From: Adineta vaga
Taxonomy: Eukaryota; Rotifera
Assembly: GCA_021613535.1 (NCBI GenBank)
Contig: CP075493.1
Coordinates: 16,554,001-16,618,000, forward strand
Length of the DNA: 64,000 nt
Direction: 5' to 3'
The position numbers and the translations under genes were made by a program. Within the stretch, counting starts at the first letter, position 1; each line of letters opens with the position of its first letter. Below, one piece after another: positions 24,309 to 36,022 of the stretch. The notes under the pieces were generated by a model that did no database searches, was not told where the DNA came from, and saw only the letters and a program-made list of their open reading frames with translations.

Positions 24309-24456
24309 ATCCCGAAAAGTGATGTACATACACGTATTTTTGATAATATACTGTGTATTGATGATTTTGTTTTTCGTAAATAAATAAATAAACCCGGGAA
24401 AGAACTGAAAAATATAAATCGTATTGAAAATTATTCAATGGAATATTCGAACGAAC

Positions 24457-24514
24457 GGTGTGAGTTTGAATTACGAATAATGATATACCAACAACCACGC
24501 CCACCCCCACCCAT
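24457..24514. repeat. Telomere-like inverted repeat, copy sharing its spacer with 34223-34287
   Basis: GGTGTGAGT, spacer TTTGAATTACGAATAATGAT, then a C-rich arm CCACGCCCACCCCCACCC. The spacer is nearly the same as the one at 34251-34273. Confidence 0.65.
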
Positions 24515-24574
24515 ACATCCTATCAGTAGCAAAGAAGAATGCAGAACTTCTTGTGATCACCCATGTAACACTGA

Positions 24575-25000
24575 AACGCAGGCTAAACGCGTTTAAACGC
24601 GTTTAATCTGCGTTTGGACGCGTTTGGTGTTTCAGATGGTACTGTACCGCGTCTAAACGCATCCGATGGACGCGTTGAAACGCATCTGTAGTAGGAAATA
24701 TACTTGGGCGCGTTTCAAACACAAACGCGTCTGAATTTTCTAACGCATTAAACGCAGTTTTGAACGATTTCATTGGAAAACGCGTTCAAACGCATTTCAA
24801 AGACAAACGCGTCTCAACTCTCTAACGCGTCAAACGTAGTTTTGACCGATTTCATCAGAAAACGCGTTCAGACGCGTTTCGAACACAAACGCGTTTGAAT
24901 TATTTAACCTGTTAAACGCAGTTTTGGGCGATTTCGTTAGAAAACGCGTTCGTACGCGTCTGATTTGCTCGAATTTATATTAACGCGTTCAAACGCGTTC
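24575..25000. repeat. Left array of AACGCGTTT-type palindromic motifs, including an 82-bp tandem repeat
   Basis: More than 20 copies of ACGCGTTT/AAACGCGT and one-base variants. Part is a tandem repeat with an 82 nt period: AAAACGCGTTC starts at 24777, 24859 and 24941, each followed by AAACGCAGTTTTG-like spacing. CpG is abundant compared with the surrounding AT-rich DNA. Confidence 0.85.
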
Positions 25001-25146
25001 TATAAACAATAAGTTTATATTAAACTTTCTCGAGCTATTTCGATACATTCCATATTTCTGATTAATCTATATGCTAGATTTTTGAAATCCTAATCGCAGA
25101 ACGTTTTACACCATACAGAAACCTGTTTGATTTGACATTAATTTCC

Positions 25147-27499
25147 TTAGGAAGAAAAAATCTGTGTTTGATGAATACGACGAGATTCGGCAATATGCAC
25201 AGCCACAACCAATAGAAGAAAATGCTTTGTATATTTAACTGGTAAAACAGAGCAAAAACCAGAAAAACCGAATAACAGAATCGCTCGAGATTCATTCGCT
25301 TTGTATTGTTCATATTTTGATAAACAACGAGGTAAACGAACTGTTGTTGATGGATATTTAATTGAAGAAAGATATCGATTGACGATACTTTCTTTACCAC
25401 AAATACTCCACGGTTCTTTACGATACTTCTTATCAAACCATAATCGAAGAAGACGCTTCTAAATGAAAAAAATATTTTAAACAAAACTCTGTTGGTATTG
25501 TATTAGAAAAATCTAAGAAAATTTCTTAATTCGAGATAATAGAGATTCTCCACATATAAAGAATTTATGTACTACAATAATAGAGAATTTTTCTCATTAT
25601 TTCACATAGATTTGTAATTGAATTTCCCTTTAAGAATCAATTAACGATCTTTCATTCTTAATATCCAATTATTATGTATAAATCTTTTAATATAGAATAA
25701 AAAAGACAAAATACGTACCATTACACCATGATAAACATTATGGAGAGAATCAGAAAGAAATCCAATACCAACATCGAAATAAGTAAGTTCACGAAGAACA
25801 CACGGACTAACATGACCTCGACATCGATCACGTAGTTCATTGTAATTTAAAGAATTATTTTTCATGAGTCTTTTTATAAGACTATCGTACGTTTCGTTGG
25901 TTCGTAAACGAGGTTGTTCTTGATCTTTAGGTACAAGAGGAAAAACTCGTATTTTTTTTCGTGATTTGGAGTTGATGTTCACAGTGATACCTACAATAAA
26001 GAAAGCATAGAACAAAGAAAACAAAAACAATTTCTATCATAAATTAAATTCATATACTTATACCTTTTATCTCGCAAGCACCACACCCAAATGCTCCTGT
26101 CGGACCACTAATACCTTGAACTAAACTTTGTGCCGGTTTATCACAGCACGACGCTATCAAATAGCATTTCAAATACTTAGTAACATAGTAATCCGAAGTT
26201 TTTATTTCGAGAAATAAACCTTTTTCCAAAGATGCAAGTTCATAAACCATTGGTGCTAATAAAGATTGCATTTGAATATGATTAGGTTTTGATGGTGTAG
26301 ATACAATCCCACCAATAATTACATTTTTTAATTTAAAACGTTCAGTTCTTTTTATTTCATTAATTACCAAAGTAAAAATCCATAAAGATGTTGTGGATTT
26401 ATTGGATATTTGAATACCATCAACGTTCATTAAAAAGGTTAAAAATTCTTTTCCTTGTTCAGTCATAATTATATTTTGATATACTTCGCCGTCGTATATA
26501 TCATTTAATATATCAATTCTGGACGATAATTTTTGTTGTTGTTCAAAGTTCATTGAACATGTATTACAAAGAATTTCACGTAATTGAGGAAGAATTGGTA
26601 AACGTAAATATTGAAATGGAGATTTAGTAAAAGATGAGTTCTGTGTACAAAGAGTATTATTGCAATTATTCGATGATAAACATACTTCACAACAAACTGG
26701 ACAAAGATAAGTAATCATTGACGATGGTAATTCAGAATCTTCAGGTAAAATAAGATCTTTAACTCTTGAAAAATTGATAGGACAATTTGGAGTTTTTAAA
26801 TGTTTTATAAATTTGCAAATATCGTCCATACATTTGTTTGACATTCCGTGACGATTCTATAATAGAAATAGAAATTATTTCTTTTCTTTAAAAATGAGTT
26901 ACATTATTCACAAAGATGTATGGAAATTAATAAAACTCCTGAACAAATAAAACCATACCTTTAACAAGACAAGTGCTGCACCAATTTCTTTCTCCGTTGG
27001 GTTCCTAATTTACCATTGAAATTTATTTTAAACGAATAGACAATATTTAGATAATACTTACGCATCAAGTTGATCAAATAAAGATTCATCATCTTCTGTT
27101 CGATATTGAAATGTAGATTCCAGTTCGACATTTTTCCATGGATCCACGTCACCTACATCTTCTTCAAACCATGTTGTATCTGTAGTTGTTAGTGGTTCAT
27201 CTTCAAATTCTCCATCATCATCGATAATAGATGCAAATACATTAGACTCGATTTCAGCATCATCGATCATTGGTGCTTCAGTCAATAATTCAACACCAGC
27301 TTTGTCGTTTGATATATGTAACGATGCTGATGTTGATGCTGAATCAATCCAACTAAATCATACAAACAAACCTATACAAATACATAACAGTTGTCAAATT
27401 TTACTTTTCATTAGACAATGAAGTAGTAGTAATCAGAGATTTCGATAGATATTCTTTGTACTGCTTATGACGACGCCATAGAGTAGCTCTAGAAGCCAT
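25147..27499 (-). CDS. tnp2-family (CACTA/EnSpm-type) transposase
   Basis: Exons 27405-27499, 27062-27352, 26959-27004, 26064-26856, 25719-25990 and 25147-25458 agree in phase, 602 residues. The N-terminal third is acidic. From about residue 145 come SNKCMDDI, a CPVCCEVC-type Cys cluster, DIYDGEVY, NVDGIQISNKS, NVIIGGIVS, CDKPAQS and GAFGCGACEIKG, then FDVGIGFLSDSLHNVYHGVM, and a last exon with YPSTTVRLPRCL and KHFLLLVVAVHIA. These are the successive blocks of tnp2 transposases (the DG and D-x-PA acidic residues, and the D-x2-H-x2-Y-x-G block). The protein stops where relatives continue into a further C-terminal region, so it is short or truncated. No internal stops. Confidence 0.8.
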
Positions 27500-27617
27500 C
27501 TACAAGAAGATATGTTTTTAATTAGAGTTATTTCTATAACTAATTAACATATAATCTATTCTATTAATCATCTATATAAGTAGAAAATCAAGTAAAAATA
27601 ATCATTATTACATAAAA

Positions 27618-29906
27618 CTATTCATCATTTTCTTCATCAACTGTTTTATCAAGCTTATTTTCTTTGTCAAGAATGGTACCACTTGAATTCAAATGTAATT
27701 GTTTTTTTGTTTTCATCATTTGTGTCAAGGTTTTTTGTCCTTTATTCATGTTTTGATTTGAACCATTTGGATTTTTGTTCAAGACTGACGTATTTTCATT
27801 CTCTTGAACCTTTTTATCGGTTGATTTTGTTGATCGAAATACACCATTGATAGCTTCATTCATTGCACGATCAATAACTGGACCTCGATGGGATTCGGCA
27901 AAAGCTATTTAAAATTAAAGTCAGGATTATTTTTTCATTCAAAAAGAAAAATGAACTACCTCGAATCGCTTTTCGTTGATCTTCTGGAACAATTTCTTTT
28001 GATTGACTGAGTCGCTCAGGTAATGGATATAATAATTTGACTACTTGACGAGCTGTACTTGTTGTTGTATTATCGAGGCATCTAATAAGTTCTTGAACAT
28101 CAACATTCAAGGCTTTGGCATGTGTGTGTATATTCGTAGAATACTTGACATCAAGACTCTTTCCAGTATCGATTAACCATTGTCGAGCTGCTGAATCAGG
28201 TATTGCTAAAATATAAATTAAAATTCTTATTTATATTACGTTTATGAGAGAAGACAATAGTGGATTGATTTTAAAGATAGAATTATCAATTGAATGGAAA
28301 GTTTTCCGTATTTCTTTTTTATTACATTATCTACATGTTTTATAGAAAAATAAATTCAATTCACTTACGAATTGTATTTCTTTTTAACATTTGGTTATCT
28401 TTAAATAATCTTTCATTTTCTTTTTCCAATATTCTATTTTTTTCTCGAACTTCATCATATTTTTTGTTCGTCTCTTCAAGACGACGCATAAGTTCAGAAT
28501 AGTTGAAATCTATTTGTGGCAATTCTGTTTCATCTATTATTTAGATTATTTATTTAGACAATATTAATAATTTTCTAAATAACAGTACTCACCAAAATGA
28601 ACTGTTCGACACGATGTTGCATCACTGTTACTATATTTATCCATACGTTTAGATTTAGTGCCAATAGTAATGTGACTTTGAGAAACAAATTTATTATTAT
28701 CCTTATCTTTATTTGGTGATTCTATGATACAAAAGCAATTTTTAGTTATAATCGTTTCAAAAGATGTATTTACTTTTCGAAGATGAACGTATTTGTTGTT
28801 TTTGTATGGAACTTGCTGTATATCGACCAGCATTTTCATTTGATAGTACATTCTGATCAAAGAGCTCTTTTGCTGTCATATGATCGAGATCTTTTTCACT
28901 ATCATCATCTTCCTGTTCTTCTGCTAAAATGAAGATAAAACACATTTGATTCGTTGCAAAACACAGAAACAATATTCTCTTTACGTTCTTCGTCAATTTG
29001 TGAATACTTTGCTTTTGAATTTTCCTTTTGTTTATTACGATCATTTGCTTGTTTGTTGGTTGAAGAAGAAGACATATTTCGATTTGAACCACTATTTACA
29101 CCAATACGACCATGAACCGATGTTGTTGATGTTTTTTCTAAAAAATAAAAATAAATATTCTCTTTTATATGTTGATAAGATGATTTTAAACGGACAATAA
29201 CCAGAGAAGTTTTTAGAATGAATAAAAATACATAAAGTTTTGAAAAGTAAATGTTCAGATGTATTTCAACATTCATATAGAACTCAATCAACATTTATTT
29301 TAATTAATATACATTCAATAGAGATCAGAATATGTTACGTACGTGAAGATATTTAATCGATTCTAGTTCTGACAGATTATATTAATATACTAGGACAGAT
29401 TTCTGATTTCTCTTAAATTCTGAGATTTTAATAGCTTTAATACTTACTTGAAGGTTCTTGAACTTCAATCCGTTTGTCTTTTTCACATTCTTCTTCATTA
29501 CTGTCATTATTCTCATCATCAGAACCATCAGCAACATTTGATTTCTCGTGTCCATCAATATCAGCTGTCATTTCAAAGACTTGAAGTTGTTCAACACATT
29601 CTTCTTTGTTTCCTACAAAAAAAGAACCTTTAGATATTAATACACGTATGATTTATCCTTACCTAATTGCAGAATACGTCCTCGTTCTTGTTTTCGATTA
29701 TTAAGATCCAATTTAAATGTAGCTGTATCATTCAGTTTGATCCGTGTAACTGAACTATTAACAAGATGAGTTGTTGGTAATAAAATCATTTGTTTATCAT
29801 TTTCACGTTGAATAATCATATGGGTTGGTGATGGTTTATTCTTTTCACCCACACGAGATGATGATCCAATCGATGAAATACTGTTCTTAGAATTGTGTCG
29901 TTGCAT
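27618..29906 (-). CDS. BEN-domain protein with coiled coil
   Basis: Eight exons (29663-29906, 29448-29612, 28985-29137, 28774-28923, 28593-28721, 28369-28533, 27960-28205, 27618-27904), nearly all phase 1, give 512 residues. The N-terminal half is polar and acidic. A coiled coil (RRLEETNKKYDEVREKNRIL region) precedes a C-terminal domain whose pattern TARQVVKLLYPLPERL, then EDQRKAIRAFAESHRG, matches BEN domains, which bind DNA or chromatin. Codirectional with the transposase gene, 118 nt apart. Inside the candidate element it would be the DNA-binding partner; alternatively it is a host gene. The repeated phase-1 introns of 49-55 nt are regular. Confidence 0.7.
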
Positions 29907-31370
29907 TATCTAAAATTAATCAAATAAAAATAAAAGTATTCAATTATGCATTCAATTTAATTAAAAATATCAATTATCTGACCATGTAAAAACAATTATC
30001 TATTGCTTGTCCATTCTTCTTCATTAACCATTGTCTCTTAAATACGTGATTGGTTGTATCATATATGCAATCTTTTTTAAGATAAAAATATGTGACAAAT
30101 TTATTAAAAAGATAATGAATAAAATTATATTTTTTAAGGAAAATTCTGAACTAATATATGTTTGGATCGTATTAAACGTTTTTGGACTTATTCCATTAGT
30201 TATTCGTATGTTAACAAAGATTGATCTTCTGTTCATTTACTTATTTAATTTGAGAATAAAATGAACAGAATCTTTTTTTATTATAAAATAAATTTGTTTA
30301 GATTTTTTATAAAACAATTCGTAGACCAATTTTCTTTGATTTGTCTTTATCGATCAACGACAAAATAATTGATTTGTTTGTTTTTATATGATCATATTCG
30401 ACGAATAAAAAAAGGCGTTTTTTATTTCTAAAAATCTGATTTTATCTTTAAATTGATACAATGGAAAATAATCTAATAATTAAAAATACAAATATTTTTT
30501 CAATAACAACATCAATATCCTTTTGTAATATCAAATAAAGTATATTATTAAGAATAACACATATTCAATTAGAGATCAAGCATTTCCTAATCTATACGTA
30601 TTTGATTGATTATCTTAAAACAAAATTATTTATGAATTGTTCTATATATAGAATGAATAACTGTCTAAATATATTTATAATTTAAATCAATTATTCTGGA
30701 ACATTGAGTTTGCTTTTTTATGTCGTTAAAATGAGATATTTATACCAGTATTTATTCTCAGAAATGAAAAATATTAAAAAAGACTTCTATTGCAATTATG
30801 AACGTTTATCTTTGAATTTCAATAAAAGTTTTTTTTTCCAATTTTTCAAATAATAAATTATAGAATACGCTAAATTATTCGTTTTAATAAAGCTAAATCC
30901 ATATACGATAAAAAAAGAAACGTTTGATTTGTTTTAAAAATATATATCTTTTCTTTTTATTTACTAAAGGTCGTTGCAATCTAAAATCTTCATATACTTC
31001 TAATAGTAATAAAAAACAAGGATAAAGTAATATCCATGATAAGTATGATAAATACACTTAGTTTGTCGATTTAAACCTGTTTGATAACGATATCGTTTAT
31101 GTATAAAAATAAAAATGAATTTCAACAAAATACAATCAATTTATATGAATTTAAATTAATTATTTTTAATCAAAAATTGTATTTTATAATAATTAATACT
31201 TATTATTGAATAAAAACGAATTTCGAAAAGACGTCTATGTATGAACGATAGTTTATCGAGCATATATGGCTCAATCGTAAGTCACTTGTTTTCTATTCAC
31301 ATGTTCTTCTGTTCTAGTCTCGTTCATCGCACATATCAAAATTAATTATGTAAGTCACAATATATGTTCT
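29907..31370. other. AT-rich noncoding leader
   Basis: No coding signal on either strand. The ORFs at 30024-30264 overlap each other on opposite strands and lack features. Likely 5' flank of the BEN gene. Confidence 0.55.
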
Positions 31371-31441
31371 GTACTATGCCTCTAGGATAGAGATGACCAT
31401 CACAAGGTTCTGATGGTGACGTAGTTCAAATCTACGAGTAC
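31371..31441 (+). tRNA. tRNA-like cloverleaf (possible tRNA-derived sequence)
   Basis: A 71 nt segment folds as a cloverleaf: GTACT/AGTAC ends, a CTCT/AGAG arm, CCATCA/TGATGG with an 8 nt loop, and a perfect CGTAG-TTCAAAT-CTACG T arm (B box). A T8-9 tract that could stop Pol III follows at 31450. The A box is poor, the anticodon loop is 8 rather than 7 nt and the acceptor stem is short, so a functional tRNA is doubtful. Confidence 0.35.
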
Positions 31442-31467
31442 AAAAATAATTTTTTTTTAGGACAATT

Positions 31468-31755
31468 GTCAAACGCGTTTAGACGCGTTTACTTTGGGAA
31501 TCGCGTTTCACTGCGTTTGAACTATGACTTGCGTCTAAACGCGGTTCAGATTATTAGACGCGTTTATATCGTCAGATGTTTCATCGGATCAACAGATGCG
31601 TTTCAACGCGTTTACTTTCCTAACGCGTCTGGACGCATCCGGAAAACGCGTCTAAACGCATCCTCGAAACGCATCTAGACGCGTCAGATGTTTCATGTAG
31701 GATGCGTCCAGATGCGTTTATGAGACGCGTTTCGGATGCGTTCTCAAACGCGTTT
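31468..31755. repeat. Right array of AACGCGTTT-type motifs
   Basis: At least 15 copies of ACGCGTTT, GATGCGTTT and inverted forms, with TCAGATGTTTCAT occurring twice (about 31576 and 31686). Same motif family as 24575-25000, but without the 82 bp period. Confidence 0.85.
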
Positions 31756-31843
31756 ATAACCAAAAAAATTTCACATGGGCAGTTCGATATGTGCTTTGGA
31801 TGGCTTTATATGAAGTCTTATCAGTTGTGCTATCTCTTTTCAG

Positions 31844-32480
31844 TTATCGGTGATTTTGTAGATGATTCCATGGGAGATATTGGTATCTGTATTGGTAAGT
31901 TTCTCACAAGAAAAAAAAGATTTATATTTTGATTTATTCTCTTTAGCATCACAAAAACATGTTCCACGGGATGATCCTTTAAAACAGTTTAGAGCAGAAT
32001 CGTTAAAAAGTCATAATTTAAAACGAGTAACAAATTGTGCGTCACAATTGACATTAGATGATAATTTAAATAGTCAAGCTCAAGATCTTGCAGAAAAAAT
32101 AGCTGCTGTTGATGAACTTCCACCAGTATACGATGCCAGTAAGATGGTAACTGTATTTTGGACACCGGGTAATTATCTTCTTAATGGTGAGGATATATCA
32201 CTTTTTAGATTTGTTTCATTAGAACTGTTTTGCATTGTTAGGTATCATTCCCGTTGATATGTTTTTCAATGAAAAGAAATTTTTTAACTTCGATAACCCA
32301 GATTTTTCATCAGCAATGAATTATCCGAAAATTGTTTGGAAATCTTCGAAAAAAATGGGTGTTGGTCGTGCACATACTAGTGACAATGGAACTACGTTTG
32401 TTGTAACAGTTTATGATTGGACTGGGGATATGAACACAACAAATATAGAGAAAATGTTCATGCAACACGATGTACAGTAA
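31844..32480 (+). CDS. CAP/SCP-domain protein, 5' end missing
   Basis: Exons 31844-31894, 31947-32186 and 32242-32480 join in phase. The middle reads as a CAP (SCP/GAPR-1-like) domain: LKSHNLKRVTNCASQLTLD, AQDLAEKIA, then FFNFDNPDFSSAMNYPKIVW, KKMGVGRA and FVVTVYDWTGD. The usual catalytic-like His/Glu pair is only partly visible. No start codon is found: the first exon opens with a 3' splice site (TTTTCAG, 31834-31843), and the array of the candidate transposon ends about 90 nt upstream. The gene may have lost its 5' end to that insertion, or its first exon may be short and unrecognised. Confidence 0.6.
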
Positions 32481-32651
32481 AAGTAGCAGACCTCGAAGCT
32501 GTTCTTGGATAATAATCAGTCGATATCATTGACTTTATTTTGTCGACAGCAAATAACATTTTCATAACTATAAAATTTTTAGAAAACAATAAATATTAAC
32601 CTTTTATTTCTTTTTCATATTTTGCACATATGTTCGATTAAAGAATACAAT

Positions 32652-33009
32652 ATGCCACCGCGTGTAGTATGCGTCGTTGCTTTTATTCTTTCCGCTAGCG
32701 CTCACTTATATCTTAACTATCAAATCGCACAATGCCGTAAACAAAGTAATTGGATGTCCTTTTTGGATACATGTTTATCTACTATTTGGTCGTATTTTTC
32801 TGCTTATGGCTTAATCAAATATGCTCTACCTCAAGTTTTATTATGGTTAGGCTTTGGTCCTTTAGGTATATTACCTTATTCTATTGCTGCTTGGATTCAA
32901 TCGATATATGGAATCAACCATATTTTCTATTTTACAATCATTCGGAATGAAAGGAAGGGTATCCTATGCAATTTTATCGATTGATTCTATTAAAAATATA
33001 ATTAAATGA
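32652..33009 (+). pseudogene. IFI6/IFI27-like membrane protein with frameshift
   Basis: The frame from ATG 32652 gives a signal-like N-terminus and ALPQVLLWLGFGPLGI, then YSIAAWIQSIYG, the glycine-rich hydrophobic core of ISG12/IFI6/27-like proteins. At about 32915 the homologous reading moves by one base to IFSILQSFGMKG and ends SIDSIKNIIK at a TGA (33007-33009). Without the shift the protein ends at 32984 with an unrelated tail. Either a recent pseudogene or a base-call error. Confidence 0.6.
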
Positions 33010-33523
33010 CTTGAAAACTGGTTTTCAAATAGAAATAATATTGCTAAATGTACTGAATATTATGAAACGATATTAATGTACTTAAATCTCATTGATTTTA
33101 CCATCATTATTGCCGGCGTCTTGTACTGGTTAATCATACGCAATATGACCAATTAGAAAAAAAGCACTATCTTCTTCTACAGATTATAGTTTCGATGTCA
33201 TAGTGTGGTTAATCTAAAACGATATAAAACTTCATTTCTTTGTTTATAATTGATCTACTTTACTAATAGTGTGTTTGTAGAAAAAAAAACAGTAGTCGTA
33301 TGATCGTATCATATATTTTGTTTGTCTTCTTGTGTGTTTTAATTGTATAGGGAGTATCATATTCTTCATCAAAATTATATTCACTTGTCTGTCTAAATAA
33401 ATGTAAAATTGATGCATTTATTTCTATATAAACTCGATCAATATTTAAATGATTATTGTCTGTAGCTGATATATCACGATCTAGTCGTCGAACATCACAA
33501 GAATTTCTTGCTGTTTCGTTTTA

Positions 33524-33567
33524 GAAGGGTGAGGGTGTTTTCTTGATCTATATCTTCATCCTCAATA
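33524..33567. repeat. Weak telomere-like inverted repeat
   Basis: AAGGGTGAGGGTGTTTT, short spacer, TCTTCATCCTCAATA. Confidence 0.4.
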
Positions 33568-34222
33568 TTGGAGATTCAACTGCTCTATACCCATTGCATC
33601 TTTTATGAACAGAGAAAAAATAGACTTTTTGCGCGATTATATTTATTTCGAATATGCATAATTTTTTAAAATCAAAGCGAACGACATTGAGATGAACTGA
33701 ATGTATTAAAGTAAAACTTTTTTAAAGCAGTAGTTATTTGACGTTTTATATTTCAATCGAATATAGGTATTAACAATGTTTGTCTTTCTATGTATTATTT
33801 CTTCAGAGGAAAATAATTATGTTTCAATTATTGACATGACTGATACATTTCTCATTCTCCATTGTCGAATGCATAATTCAATATATTTAACCACAAATGG
33901 TATAACTAGCTGCAAAACTTTTGTCAAACCATCCGTGAGTCCAGTTAATACGGTAATAATATAAATAATATTATTCTTTATCTGATGAGTGTAAGTATAT
34001 TCTGTTGGTTTGCATACGTTGTAATAATTCTCATACATTACTGTTGCGTTTCATTTTTCAACCATTGAATGATTAATTAATTTCTTCAAATGTTGAATTT
34101 AGCAAAAATCGACTTGATAATAGATTATCAAATGATGTTATATTTATATGTGTGGGTGACTCAACATACGATTGTAATTTATCCATACATATTTGGTTAT
34201 CGAAGCAACGAAGATCAGATTT

Positions 34223-34287
34223 TAGGGTGAGTGTGGGGTGTGGGGTGTGGGTTTGAATCACGCATTATGATATACCCACACCCTCAA
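34223..34287. repeat. Telomere-like inverted repeat
   Basis: GTGTGGGGTGTGGGGTGTGG, spacer TTTGAATCACGCATTATGAT, CCCACACCCTC. Spacer nearly identical to the copy at 24457-24514. Confidence 0.75.
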
Positions 34288-34855
34288 GAGGAATACAGAT
34301 ATTCAAAAACAAAGATTTCACTGATACTCCTTCACTACATCGACTCAGCCTGATACGAGTGCCTATATGGATTCCGAAGTCCTGTACTATGAGCTTATAA
34401 AAAAACTGATGTCCATATTTATTATAGATCTCTTATAGATTTATGAAATTTAGATATGATCATAATTCCGATAGATAGAAAATACAAAAAATTATTCTTT
34501 TTGCAGCACATCCTCACTCTCGGATAAAATCCGAAGTTTCCGAATTTATTTAATTTATATGACGAGAGAAATATCTTGTGCATGTGTATGTGATTGAAGA
34601 AAAGAAATGCAAACTCACACTCTCTTTCAATAAAAATTGTTTTTTTCGTCTTCTCGTATAAAGTAAATGTAGTATGTTAATTTGTTGTTTACAGAAAGAG
34701 AGAGAGAGAGAAATAACTATGCAACTCACAGAAAAGAAAGAAAAATAAACGAAACGTCGTTGCTATTGTTTGATTGTACATTTGATTGCAAACGATATTC
34801 ATATTTAGTTTGACCATTACTGTAAAAAGATAGAACAGGAACGATAGAAAGAGAA

Positions 34856-35607
34856 ATGCATTTGGCAGGAAAACCTTCTATTGAAAAACAATCAATAAAA
34901 TCCGCAACAACTGAATCTTCTAGCATTGCTATTAATAAAAATACACCAAAGTATTTTATATGGAAATTTATTGTTATAATAATTCTAACTTGTATTCCAA
35001 GTAAAGATTTCGATATATTTTCATAATAATTATTTAGAATTATTTCATTTTAGTAATACAAATATATCTTGGAGCAAAATATACAAATGCTTGTCCAGTT
35101 GATCCGAGAATACCAATTTATCTTTTTGTTGCTGGTATTATTTATATTAGTATTCTAATGTTATTTGAAGTTCGACCTTTTATAAATCAGTATGTATTTA
35201 GTTTCTATGAAATTTTGTTTATATGAAAAGTAATTCTTAGAACTAATTCTCGTCTTAAACATGCTAGACAATTGATAGAAGATCATGGAAATCCAAATAA
35301 TTATAAAAATAATATTTATATAGTATTTAAAATGAATGACTTATTCACAAAATTTGTTACAGGAATTATGATTTGTCTTCAAATTTTTTCATTTTTATGG
35401 TTTGTTTTTGGATTTATATTAGTATTTCGTACATGGAAAAAAATAACATATAATCCTTTAAATCATTCACAATTTTGCCCAGCATTTGTTTATCGATTTA
35501 CTTACATTTATTCATGTATTTTGGTCATAACAGTAGGACTAGTATTCGCATTCTACTACTGTTTACGATGTACAGGTCGTATCAAAAAGACATCAATCGC
35601 GATGTAA
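34856..35607 (+). CDS. TMEM272-like four-transmembrane protein, copy 1
   Basis: Exons 34856-35000, 35054-35189 and 35241-35607 agree in phase; 215 residues. After a polar cytosolic N-terminus come four hydrophobic segments. Signature positions are NACPVDPRIPIYLFVAGII (TM2 entry), a WFVFGFILVFRTW segment, then NPLNHSQFCPAFVYRFTYIYS, matching the CP-x-EPxIPxYL and YC...LYxFA blocks of TMEM272-type proteins. Function unknown in any animal. A near-copy follows at 36023-36721, with resemblance extending into the upstream DNA (TTTACAGAAAGAGA tracts at about 34690 and 35938), so the duplication included the 5' flank. Confidence 0.75.
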
Positions 35608-36022
35608 GATCACCCTTTCCAGACGTTTCACCGCTTTTTCTAATCATAAATACTTTTGTGAAAATAACTTTAGTGTAATAAAAAAAGAAAATGAAAAAGT
35701 TCATGACAACTTTACATTATGATTTATTATAGAGACTCTATTTTGAGTATATCAATAAGACCTTAGTAACGAACGTTACTGGATCAAAGGTAAAAAATAA
35801 TTCATGGATAACATACAGTTTCAGAATCATTCACGTTCATTTCCTTCAATCTCAACTTTATTGTTCTGTGAATTCTTTACAATCCACATCAATTCAAAAT
35901 TCATCAAATGTAGCTATGCTACGTATGTTAATCTATTGTTTACAGAAAGAGAAATAACAATGTTAACGGACAGAAAAGAGAGAAATTTCATATTTTGTTT
36001 GACGATTTTGTGAGAAGATCGA

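Larger units (their letters stand above)
24560..31770 (-). mobile_element. Candidate tnp2/CACTA-like DNA transposon with BEN-domain gene and motif arrays at both ends
   Basis: About 7.2 kb: left array of AACGCGTTT-type motifs (24575-25000), tnp2-type transposase gene (25147-27499, minus), BEN-domain gene (27618-29906, minus), 1.5 kb AT-rich leader, right array (31468-31755). Elements of the CACTA/EnSpm class characteristically encode a tnp2 transposase plus a DNA-binding protein that binds short motifs repeated near both ends, so the layout fits. Candidate ends: CCCATGTAA at 24561 and its inverted match TTTCACATGGG at about 31768-31778, each followed outward by CA. These 7-9 bp ends are short and not proven. 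Both genes keep intact reading frames across 12 introns. Confidence 0.55.
33010..34855. other. Intergenic
   Basis: No supported gene. It holds the telomere-like inverted repeats 33524-33567 and 34223-34287 and an (AG)n run near 34697. Confidence 0.6.

Noticed and set aside
30024-30264. Overlapping 70-77 codon frames on both strands
   Set aside because: AT-rich chance frames in the leader of the BEN gene; no splice logic.
24560-31778. CRISPR-like array for the AACGCGTTT repeats
   Set aside because: Repeats are variable, palindromic and unevenly spaced, with no unique spacers or Cas genes.
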